Of a stretch of 22,962 bases of DNA, positions 1 through 9,135 are shown piece after piece; the first letter of the stretch is position 1, and every line of letters begins with the position of its first letter. The stretch comes from Pelargonium cotyledonis (lineage: Eukaryota; Streptophyta; Magnoliopsida; Geraniales; Geraniaceae), in assembly GCA_036897625.1 (NCBI GenBank), contig JAYMTA010000926.1, positions 1 to 22,962 of the forward strand. Direction: 5' to 3'. Under the pieces are notes generated by a model, which had not been told where the DNA came from, made no database searches, and was given only the letters and a program-made list of their open reading frames with translations. Both the position numbers and the translations under genes were made by a program.

Positions 1-230
1 ACTGCCCTATCTCCGTCCCTCTCAGACCTCCGCCGCCTCAAGACGAACTAGCCGGAACGTCATGCCTCTTCCGTCACCGATCGTCTGCAACTAGATCCTC
101 GCTTCCGTACTTGTCACCGCTGCTCTTCCTTACTGCGTCGTCTCCTTGCACCGCTCACCCTAAATACTCACTCCACACAAAAGCTACAACCCTAGCACGC
201 CTCTACGCGGGAAAGACCACTTCTACAATT
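1..230. other. GC-richer stretch, unassigned
   Basis: Noticeably GC-richer than the following 700 bp, but stops occur in every frame I followed and no domain is recognisable. It could be the end of a transposon or gene fragment cut by the window edge. Confidence 0.3.
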
Positions 231-990
231 CTAGTCAATTAATTTTTCATGCATTTAGACAATATATAAGTTGTCCTTAGTTCTTTGATTTAGGAGTTTT
301 TTCATCCTAATTTTTTATAAATAAATAACTTTCACTGCTATATTTAGTTACTTTCTTTTTGTAATTTTTCACTGTGAGACAACATCCTTCAACACTTCAT
401 CATCATAGTGTGTTAGAAAAAAAAAATTAGCATGCACTTAAGAATTAGTGCATATATTGTGACTTGTGAGGGCCCCTTTTATCCTCTCACAATTTTTTTC
501 TTTTAGTTTTTAATATAAATTCTAGTTAAAATTTCCAATTCTCACAAATTACATTAAATTCGGTAAAACTTGTGAGATTTCAGCACAACTATATGAATGT
601 GAATTATGCTACATTAACATTAGAATGGTTATAAAATTTAAGGAAACATCATAACATGTGAGTTGCACATGCTTAGAGATGATTGGATTAAGTTTTGGTT
701 TGAGAATGAAATCTTTATTGATAATGTTTGAATTACAACTTACTCATTTTGATTTCAATTTTAATTTCGACACATTCTTTTGCTCATATAGAATTTGATT
801 CTCACATAAATCTAAAGGAATGCGACTCTCATTCATATTTCTTTAACTTCTTTTTTATTATTATATCACAACTTCAAAAATTCATTTGTGATAGAATGTT
901 CGATTGAGACGTTCAATTTTTTAAAAAAATCGAGATAATTTTGTTTTAAGGAACTAGGAGCTTATATTAAAATCATTGTGAGATCGATAC
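231..990. other. AT-rich intergenic DNA
   Basis: No gene is seen. A segment near 670-720 (GGATTAAGTTTTGGTTTGAG) resembles, in inverted orientation, sequence near 2140-2175, which may mark old inverted-repeat ends. Confidence 0.4.
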
Positions 991-1470
991 AAACTCTAAT
1001 AAAAAAAAAGCCGAATAAGAGACCCCGACCCTAATGCCAAACTAAAAAACCTAATAGATGATTTAGCTAAAGCATAAGCGAAATAAACAAGCGTAAAAAC
1101 TCAACCCCAAGCAAAAGCAAGATTTGCTAAATATGACATAATGCCAACATAAATCAAACTAAGGCACTAGAATAACCCTCCCCTATAGCCTAGACTCCAA
1201 CCGGAACCACCAACCTACCACCGCACATGCCACCTTGCATGTGCACTGAACCGCACTTGCCACCCTACACGTGCCTTTATTGTTCATGTACTTCCGGTGA
1301 AACCCTAGCTCAGCAGACCAAAAAATAGAGCACGAATATTGTTATATGTCCACTGCCCTATGCCTTTACACAACCTCGTCACCACCAAAGTCGACCCACA
1401 ATCTAACCGTCAATGCTAGACACTCCTACGGGAGGTCGACGACCACATAAAGAGAAAGCTAGGGTTTTGA
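990..1470 (-). repeat. GC-richer repeat-like patch, possible retroelement remnant
   Basis: A C/A-rich segment on the plus strand (T/G-rich on minus) with an A-run near 1002-1010 and a block near 1200-1290 containing imperfect repeats of CACATGCCACC and CACTTGCCACC. The composition and tail are suggestive of a LINE-type untranslated region on the minus strand. I found no reverse transcriptase or RNase H coding sequence, so the class is a guess. Confidence 0.25.
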
Positions 1471-1833
1471 GATAATTCTTTTAGTTGCATATAACTTTTT
1501 GAGAGAAAAATTATTATGAGTTTTTTTTTTCTTAGGAAATTTATATATTTTTTTGTGTGGAAAAATAAAATTTAAAATTTACAATAGTTTGCTGAAACAT
1601 TGCACAAAATACTGCACTCATTGACAATTCCAAATATTTTAACCCTTAATATTATTTTATTTTTTGAATATTTTTGCCATGTTTTCTATAGGGAGTATTT
1701 TTTTCAGTGTTTATCAATCTTAAATGATAAGTAACTTTATTTTTGTAAAATTATTTAAATCATTTTTAATGTGTAAATAATATGATTGATTTCATTTTTT
1801 AACAATTTTTTTAAAAATATTTTGTTAACCAAA
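1471..1833. other. AT-rich intergenic DNA
   Basis: T-runs and simple AT-rich sequence. No gene or repeat boundary is seen. Confidence 0.4.
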
Positions 1834-1835
1834 TA

Positions 1836-2041
1836 CTCCCTCCGTTCCAAAATAAATGTCTTGTTTCATTTTCTAGTAAATTAATTATGCATGAATTGTC
1901 AATAATATTCTTATAAAAAGTTAGTTAAGATCTTTCAACACATGATCATGAGAATACAATAGTAAATATATCACACTAACTAACTTCTTCTTAATTTTTC
2001 TCGAAATAAAAAGAACGACACTTATTTTAAGACGGATTGAG
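1836..2041. mobile_element. Stowaway-type MITE (Tc1/mariner-derived)
   Basis: About 206 bp, flanked by the dinucleotide TA on both sides (1834-1835 and 2042-2043). The left end is CTCCCTCCGTTCCAAAATAA, and the reverse complement of the right end is CTCAATCCGTCTTAAAATAA; the outer 25 bases match at about 19 positions. CTCCCTCCGT termini and a TA target duplication are the defining marks of Stowaway elements. It is non-coding and has no transposase. Confidence 0.85.
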
Positions 2042-2043
2042 TA

Positions 2044-2440
2044 ATACCAATAAGAATTGAAAATGATTTTCTTTCACACTTTAATCTATCAAAATAAAGT
2101 CACATGAAAATGTGAATGACAATGAGAATAAAAATCGTTCTCATTTCCATCAAAATCTTAATCCAAACACAACCTAAAATTATTCATTTTGCACCTTATT
2201 GTGTCTACAAACTTATGATGCCATGGAGACAGTTTAAAAGTGTAGTCCACTTTACACTCTAATAAGATCTAGAAATCTTAGAGGAGATGGCTATTATATA
2301 TTTATATTAACTATAGGCTATAGCTGCTTTTTCTTATATTCTCAGCTAACTAGCTATCATCGCCCAATCATCATCATGTTCCTCTGTTATCTATTAAAAC
2401 TATACACTTTCACCCATTTTACAGCTAAAATAAGCCCAAT
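2044..2440. other. Distal promoter / intergenic DNA of the kinase
   Basis: AT-rich with no gene. Ends with the region carrying the stress-type promoter cores listed separately. Confidence 0.4.
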
Positions 2441-2448
2441 TACCATTG

Positions 2449-2456
2449 TTGACTCA
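2449..2456 (+). promoter_or_regulatory. W-box / bZIP-type core
   Basis: TTGACT (2449-2454) is a W-box core for WRKY factors and overlaps TGACTCA (2450-2456), a bZIP/GCN4-type core. It sits about 640 bp upstream of the kinase ATG. Short motifs like this also occur by chance. Confidence 0.25.
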
Positions 2457-2544
2457 GATACACTAATTGATTAATTAGTATAATAATCATCCTATGATTC
2501 ACAAACACCATGATATTAAATATTAATGACCTTCAATCAGGAAA

Positions 2545-2578
2545 CACGTGCTAGTCATATGTACAAGGCCCCACCGAC
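2545..2578 (+). promoter_or_regulatory. G-box/ABRE core and DRE/CRT core, kinase promoter
   Basis: A CACGTG hexamer (2545-2550, in AACACGTGC) lies 22 bp from an ACCGAC DRE/CRT core (2573-2578), roughly 0.5 kb upstream of the start codon. ABRE plus DRE is the classical pairing for ABA- and dehydration-responsive transcription in plants. This fits the stress role known for CIPK21. Function here is inferred from motif and position only. Confidence 0.4.
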
Positions 2579-2964
2579 CATGATAAAATATAACCCAATT
2601 ATTATTTTACGATTTACCATTAATTTGGGACATCATGCTTTATAGAATGGGTCAAGTGTTAAAAACTCAAAATTTCCCAAGATTTTGGGCACAAGAAAAA
2701 CTCATTTAATAATGTCAATTTGATCCGAGGTGGCGGGGCAGGATTGGTCGAGAAAAGAAGCATTTGAGTAAAATGTGGCGGGCGGAAGGTGCAACGGACG
2801 GAGGTGGTGACATTGTCTAATCGGAAAAAAGAGGTTTAATGAAGTGAAAGATACACACAACTGCCATTCAATTCAAGATTTCAAAGCAATAAGCACGTTG
2901 CTTCTAATAGTAACTTCTCACCAACTAGCCAAACTGGTCGTCTTCTCCGATCAAGCACCATTCA

Positions 2965-2971
2965 TATAATA
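2965..2971 (+). promoter_or_regulatory. TATA-like box of the kinase gene
   Basis: The sequence TATAATA (within CATATAATAG) lies about 125 bp before the ATG at 3091. A start site about 30 bp downstream would give a leader near 90-100 nt. It is a weak, AT-rich match in AT-rich DNA, chosen for its position. Confidence 0.4.
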
Positions 2972-3031
2972 GATATTCACAAACTTCCAAATCCATCTCT
3001 CACTCAACCAAACCCATTCACACCTTTAAAA

Positions 3032-3067
3032 ATGCTACCTTCCCAATCCATTGTAGCCATGTTTTAA
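3032..3067 (+). promoter_or_regulatory. Upstream ORF in the kinase 5' leader
   Basis: An 11-codon reading frame (MLPSQSIVAMF, stop) opens at 3032, has a second in-frame ATG at 3059, and ends 23 bases before the ATG at 3091. It lies in a different frame from the kinase. If transcription starts near 3000, below the TATA-like site, this frame is in the leader and could reduce initiation at 3091 or shift it to 3247. The frame is seen directly; its use is inferred. Confidence 0.5.
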
Positions 3068-3090
3068 AGGAGAAGAAACTCAAGCTTATT

Positions 3091-5816
3091 ATGGCGGGTG
3101 CCGAGGAGAGACACTCTCAAAAACCATTTGGATCTCTTCCAACTTTAAAAAAGAATCCGACCAGAAGCTATTCAAGAAGCATTTGCAAGGTTCCTAGACC
3201 TCGTAACAGCAACAGCAAGATCCGTCTTTCTTCGAAAAGATCGAGAATGGGGTTTGTGAACAACATCGGGAAGTACCAGCTTGGCCGGACCATCGGAGAA
3301 GGTACGTTTGCCAAGGTTAAGTTGGCAGCAGACACCAAGGATGGCCACCAAGTTGCCATCAAGGTCATTGACAAGCTCATGGTCAAGGAAAGCAATCTCA
3401 AGTATCAGGTGCGTTTGAACTTCTATATTCTGTTTCCTCCTCCCTGACGTCTTTCTGTTTTAGTTTCTTCGGCTTAATTGTGGTACAACTTTGGTGTATC
3501 AGGTCCAAAGGGAGATAAGAACAATGAAGCTTCTGCATCACCCCAACATTGTGCGAATACACGAGGTACTCTAATTTTCTGTACTGTTTCCATTCTGTTC
3601 AAGCCGGATAAAAGAATTCTTCTTACTCATTCTCTCTGGTTGGATTCCACAAACAGGTTATTGGCACAAAGACGAAAATTTACATTGTAATGGAATATGT
3701 ATCAGGAGGGCAGCTCTCGGATAAGCTGGTAAAGTTGCATTTCCATTTCCTAATTCTGCTTTTTCTTGGTAGCTTGAGGTTGAAATTTCTTAATCTTCTT
3801 TTTCACTATTTCTAGTCATATGCTAAGAGGTTGAGTGATGAGGAGGCCAGGAAATTTTTCCAGCAATTAATCGATGCAGTGGATCATTGCCATGACAGAG
3901 GAGTGTACCATAGAGACTTAAAGGTCAGCAAAACATACAATTTCAATCTCCAATGTCCTGTTATCTACACCAAGGCAACTGTTTAAACTAACTTACGGTC
4001 TTGGCATCTCATGTACAGCCCGAAAACTTGCTACTAGATACTCAAGGAAATCTCAAGGTTTCAGATTTTGGACTAAGTGCATTACGGAAGGTATTGATAA
4101 AGATCTCTGATATCATATGTCTTTCCATCTCTCGAGTTTTGTTTAAAATGATTCGCTACCTAACAATTACTTTTGTTCAACAGCCTGGAGATATGTTATC
4201 AACAGCATGTGGCTCCCCATGCTATGTAGCACCAGAGGTTAGTAAGATGTTCCTAGCTTCTTTGACTAACAGTTAAAACTTTTCATCCTGAGGTTCCTAA
4301 CGGCTTGGAAACAAATAAATTTAATATTTGGACCATTATATAATGAAATAGTACCTGAATTGTGATAAACCCATTGCTGATGCTTCAACTTTCTGCTCAA
4401 CAGCTGCTAATGAACATGGGCTACGAAGGAGCACCTGCAGATGTTTGGTCTTGTGGAGTAATCCTTTTTGAATTGCTCGCCGGACATCTGCCTTTTGATG
4501 ACCGTAACCTGATACACTTATATAAGAAGGTACTGCTTGAGTATGTTAATATATACCTCTTGTTACCTTTGTGAAAAATGCTTTTATCGATCTGACACAT
4601 ATGAATACTTGTGTGCAAAGATATCAAGAGCAGAATACACATTTCCACAATGGTTTACTGAAAGCCAAAAGAAGCTTATCTCCAGAATATTTGATCCAGA
4701 TCCTAAAACGGTACAGCTCCGGAAACATTTTGTCAAATGTAGAATTTTTTTATGTAAATGATCAAAACATAATAACATCTTTTATCACTACAGCGGATCA
4801 CCATACCAGAGATCAGTGAAGATCCATGGTTTCAAATAGACTATAAGCCTTCTCTTGGATATGATCAGGACGAGAAAAACTGCTTAGACGATGATAGTGC
4901 TGCTTTTGACTCAGTCGAGGTAAGAGCTCAATCTAAAAACAATGCAAGTATGTAACCTATACAGACAGTATGGTAATTATATCTAACATATCTATTATTT
5001 TGCACAGGAGAATGCCACAGAAACAAAGATGCCTAAATCCCCTAGTTTCATAAATGCATTCCAACTGATAGCAATGTCAGATGATCTTGATTTATCAGGT
5101 TTTTTTGAACGGGTGAGTCTATGAAACAGAACATGAGTGCTTCATATGTATGGTAATTATAGAAGACTCAGCTAACCCTTCTTAATTAAATTTTCAGGAT
5201 GAAAAAAAACATAAGACAAGGTTCGGAGCCAAGCATACAATTAACGAAACTATACAGAAAATAGAAGCTGCAGCAACAGATATGAGTCTGTCAGTAGAGA
5301 GAATGAACAACTTCAGGGTAATTAAATTATGCTCGTATTTCTGAATTCGGATTCTTCTCTCAGCAAGAATTTGTTCATAAATAATGACTAGCCTTGTATA
5401 CAGATGAAAATGCATCCTAAACAGACAAAGATGACCAGATGTTCTAGATCTTATTTTGATCTATCAGCAAAGGTAAATCATGATCCCATAGATATAGACT
5501 CTTCCTGCAATATGAGATATCAGAATCTCACAACTGTATGGGCAATGTCAGGTGATTGAAGTTGCTCCTACTCACTGTGTTGTGGAAATATCAAAATCTA
5601 CGGGGGAGCTAGAAGTGTACAAAGAGGTATGACAGAACTCTAAAAAGCCTACACTTCATTACCAATGTTTATACATGAATCTAATATGACATTTATTATC
5701 AGTTCTGCAAAAGTTTGTCATGCTTGCTGAAAGAACAATCAGTGTTTCCATTGCAAGAGCAAGAACCCAGTGATATCAGTACAGACAGAGAAGATGTAGA
5801 AGAAAGTGCATGGTAA
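3091..5816 (+). CDS. CIPK21: CBL-interacting protein kinase, CIPK21-type (SnRK3), 14 exons
   Basis: A calcium-signalling Ser/Thr kinase that CBL calcium sensors recruit and activate. Exons, all joined at GT-AG sites: 3091-3408, 3503-3565, 3657-3728, 3816-3923, 4019-4090, 4184-4237, 4404-4529, 4621-4710, 4794-4919, 5008-5112, 5198-5317, 5404-5472, 5552-5626, 5703-5816. All 13 introns are phase 0 and 76-166 bp long. The product is 503 residues. The P-loop GEGTFAKV is at 69-76, catalytic Lys in VAIK at 91, HRDLKPEN from 183 (Asp185), DFG at 203-205 and APE at 227-229. The CBL-binding NAF motif is at 359-361 within [11 protein letters not shown], followed by a PPI-type region beginning KTRF. All catalytic residues are present. 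From memory of the family, stretches such as [19 protein letters not shown] and [12 protein letters not shown] point to CIPK21 rather than other CIPKs. Arabidopsis CIPK21 is known for salt and osmotic stress signalling at the tonoplast with CBL2/CBL3. The start is uncertain: Met53 (3247) begins [10 protein letters not shown], the usual family start, so residues 1-52 are an extension. Confidence is high for the gene and moderate for the start. Confidence 0.95.
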
Positions 5817-7090
5817 TATAAGAGCTAGTTTGAGATGTTCATTACAACATAAATTGTGACTTCTGGCTGATTAGTATTTTAATGAGTATTCAGCTCTGAA
5901 CAGACAAATATCGAAGGCAACAAGGACTCGCATGGCTATTTGTAGATCTTCTACACAAGTTCTTGATGGATTTCCAAAGCAAGATGTACAGCTACATCGT
6001 CAAATAATCATACAAAGCAAACTATAAATAATTATTCCAGATGGGTATGGCACGGAAAGTCTACCGTACAGTAAGAGATCGGTGTTTACAAAGCTATTTA
6101 TTGTTTCCTACAATCCTACATAAGTTTGTTGATTGTTTCTTTAGTTCTTTCTTTTCCAGAAAGACTGGAATATTTTTCAATGTGGATATCAGAAATTATG
6201 ATTCTTCCACAATTTCCTATTTTTGTAAAAAGAAGTCTATATCATAAAATAAGATGGCAGAAATTCTTTGGGAACCTTTGAGTTTTCTCACAACTATTTA
6301 CTACATTTTTCCTATCTGCAATGAAAGTATCAATGCTGAGAGTAGATTTTGTTTCTTTCCTTAGTCATGTTAAGACTCTAATAGATTATAAAACAATTCG
6401 CTGCAATTCCTCCTTGGGAACTGGCTGATTATGAAGCAACATAACACTAGCCTCCAATGCAAATCAAAGCACACACTACAACATAGATTTTATTTTTCCA
6501 AGCACATTCAATCTTCAAATAAGACCGACAGAAGGGCTAATTTAGAACAAAAAGGCAGTAAATAAGATGCAGAATATAGAAATTAAATGGAATCAGGATG
6601 ATTACATACATAGAACATCCCCCATTAAAATGCATATCCAGTTCACAATTTTATCTGGCGAAGCCAAATTCTGAATCTCCAACTTGATGTTCCAAAAATT
6701 CAAACTTTAAGCCAATGGATCAAAGGAGATCCAGTTAGAATGTAATTAAGACAACACATGGGGTAAAACATCAAAGGATTAAAGGTCAAAAAAATCATTA
6801 TTCCAGAATGTATTATTAAACTCAAGTTGCAGATAAATGCATTAAATTGACAAATATGAAATAGTTAGAGACTTAGAGTGTAGAATATCAGAAACCTAAT
6901 TCCAGAACAAGATGCTCCCAAATCCCAATCTTCGACGCAAAAAACCAAGAAGGATCATCAGCAGAGCAGGATAAGCTAAGCTCGCTGAATAGAGCATTGA
7001 TTTTCATTTTCCTATCCTCATAATATTTTACCATGAGATGCCAAAAGGCGAAGAGAACAAAATGGAGCGAGCGTCTACTGTACCTCATCT
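5817..7090 (+). other. 3' flank of the kinase and intergenic DNA
   Basis: This holds the probable 3' UTR of the kinase, with AATAAT/AATAAG-type A-rich signals near 6025-6035 and 6240-6250, then ordinary AT-rich intergenic DNA. The first 130 bp include a possible alternative terminal exon (see findings). No other gene is supported: the reading frames present are short and have no recognisable domains. Confidence 0.5.
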
Positions 7091-7710
7091 ATTATTTTAC
7101 TGGAAAAATACTTCCTCGTCTTTTATTTTCTGTAAACGGTTCATATCTTGATTTTTTTTTTTCAAAACGTAAAAATTACAGGGTTAATTACGTTATTTTT
7201 GGATTCAACTTTAAATTATCCTCAATTTTCCGTCCTTTAACTTTCACTATTTTTTTTTTTTAATTCTAGTTTGTCATTTTTATTTTTTTTAACTTCAGAC
7301 TATCACCTGTTTGTAACATTTTATAATTAATTATCTTAAAATTGTCATTTTCAAAAATTCTATCAAAATTAACTAATACAATAAGTAGAAAATAGTTCAT
7401 GACAATCCAAAGTTACAAAATAAATTTTAAAAAATTCATTGCAAAATGTGCCGGTACCTAATAATCATACGTAATTATCTCTATATTATACCCTTAACAA
7501 ATTTATTGTTTTATATCTTGAGGATAATTACACGTGTTTTGCAACACTTATCTTCTTTATTCCCCGTTGTCATTCTCATTGGTCGAAAAAATCTTAGTAG
7601 AAAAATTATAGTCTACAAAATAATACAATAAAATTAAATATATTGAACAACATATAAGAGAATAAGAAATCTAGTTCAAATTAATAAGAGGATGAAACTT
7701 CGTTAAATTT
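7091..7710. repeat. AT-rich repeat-like intergenic DNA
   Basis: Contains GGGTTAATTACG followed by T- and C-rich sentences (near 7180-7290) of a kind commonly found at ends of dispersed plant repeats. I could not find the matching opposite end, so boundaries are unknown. No gene is supported. Confidence 0.25.
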
Positions 7711-7717
7711 CACTCAT

Positions 7718-7766
7718 ACCTATTTAAGTGAATTGGTGGAGCGGAACAACCCGCTTTGATCCAAGA
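7718..7766 (-). repeat. MITE-like family, partial copy A
   Basis: The core AAGTGAATTGGTGGAGCGG followed by AACAACCCGC is the reverse complement of the centre of copies B, C and D (cores near 7900-7950, 8305-8345 and 8710-8755). The terminal parts are not recognisable, so this is a fragment in opposite orientation. Confidence 0.55.
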
Positions 7767-7826
7767 TTCTCTACATGTCGAGGAATTTTTGAATTTTATA
7801 TTTTAAATTTCATAAATAATTACAAA

Positions 7827-8053
7827 AAGAGTAATATGTGCATCAGTTGACTGATATAACTTTATATCAGTTGTACTAATGAGGTGATGACACTTTATTT
7901 AAAATCATGGATCCGGAAGGGTTGCTCCGCTCCCACAAATTCACTTGAATGTGTACAAGTGAAATTGGATAAGGTGTCATCATCTCATTGGCTTGATTAA
8001 GCTGCAACTGATATAAAATTATATTAGTCAACTGATACACATTTTACTCTTTC
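7827..8053 (+). mobile_element. MITE-like inverted-repeat element, copy B
   Basis: About 227 bp with inverted-repeat arms of roughly 75 bp. The left arm has AGAGTAATATGTGCATCAG then GACTGATATAACTTTATATC and GAGGTGATGACAC; the right arm, reverse complemented, has AGAGTAAAATGTGTATCAG, GACTAATATAATTTTATATC and GAGATGATGACAC. The short centre carries the family core GCTCCGCTCCCACAAATTCA. No coding capacity. The superfamily is unassigned because no clear target duplication was seen. Confidence 0.75.
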
Positions 8054-8250
8054 AAAAAATACCAAAAATTCAACACTGTTACTAACGGACTAAGGTAAAA
8101 CTTATAGAATTTTTTTTGTCACAACATAAACCACAAGTAGTTATGTGCATAAATAAAAAGTTTCATATATTTATTTACAAATATTCCAATAAAGTTATTT
8201 GTCATTCAAAATTTGAAAACATAACAAATATATATATATAAGCCAATTAC

Positions 8251-8408
8251 TTTTGGCTTATACTAAGTCACTAATAAGATATTGACACCTTATTAAAATG
8301 ACTTAAATCCGGTCGGGCCCCTCCGCTTCCACCAATTCACTTGAGTGGGTACAAATGATTTTAATGAGGTGACAACGTCTCATTGGTTTGGTTTAAGTTA
8401 AGCCAAAA
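8251..8408 (+). mobile_element. MITE-like inverted-repeat element, copy C
   Basis: About 158 bp. The left end TTTTGGCTTATACTAAGTCA pairs with the right end, whose reverse complement is TTTTGGCTTAACTTAAACCA. Inner arms share ATTGACACCTTATTAAAATG with GTTGTCACCTCATTAAAATC. The centre CTCCGCTTCCACCAATTCAC is the same core as copies A, B and D. Non-coding. Confidence 0.75.
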
Positions 8409-8659
8409 ATATATTAGATTTAAATATATTATTCTCTCTCTATATATATTAGATAAGTCGACTCACCTCCATTTTAAAAGACTTGACCTTAATTATTACT
8501 CTATCATTCACATGATTCTTCACCCCACCATCGTCTCCTTCACCACTACACTGCAAAAATGTTGCACTCACTCACAAGTCACAACCAACTTCACACCCTC
8601 CATTTCTTTTTTGAATAAAATAACATTACAAATGATGACACATGAAATATACAATTAAT

Positions 8660-8790
8660 TTTTAGTTTAAACTAAGCCACCAATGAGGTGGTGACAATAC
8701 ATTAAAATACTTGAATTCGGACAGATCGCTTTACTCCCACCAATTCACTTGAATGACATGCTGAGCCATACAATTAAACTAAGCCACCCG
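8660..8790 (+). mobile_element. MITE-like element, copy D, damaged right side
   Basis: The left end has AAACTAAGCCACCAATGAGG, then GGTGACAATACATTAAAATA, then the core TACTCCCACCAATTCACTTG. The right arm expected from copy C is largely missing, and a second AAACTAAGCCACCC follows in direct orientation at about 8776-8790, suggesting rearrangement or deletion. Confidence 0.6.
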
Positions 8791-8792
8791 AT

Positions 8793-8830
<38 letters not shown>

Positions 8831-8831
8831 G
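8793..8831. repeat. (CT)n(TA)n microsatellite
   Basis: A CT tract of about eight units runs directly into a TA tract of about eleven units, ending at the edge of MITE copy D. It is likely to vary in length between individuals. Confidence 0.9.
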
Positions 8832-9135
8832 AAAAGTCAGATGTCAAAGTGTTTAGATCAAGTCCACATATCTGATACAAATGATTACACATGAAATGTA
8901 CAGTAAATACTTGAACTAGGAAATACTTGCAATAGTTTTGCACTTGAATATAAATAGGTTGCATAATTCTGCACTTCAACAAAGAGATAGGTTTGAACTA
9001 TTCATCAAAATTTCTAATGTCTCCACATTAACATTAGATATACAAACGCATTATGCAAATTATGTGTAAACATATACGGCACCTATATATCATACAACTT
9101 GGAATTTGGATGACATCGATCAAACTTGCCAACAG
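8832..9135 (-). other. 3' UTR and flank of the esterase
   Basis: Downstream of the TAG stop at 9138-9136 on the minus strand. No separate gene is seen. The exact poly(A) site cannot be set from sequence. Confidence 0.5.
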
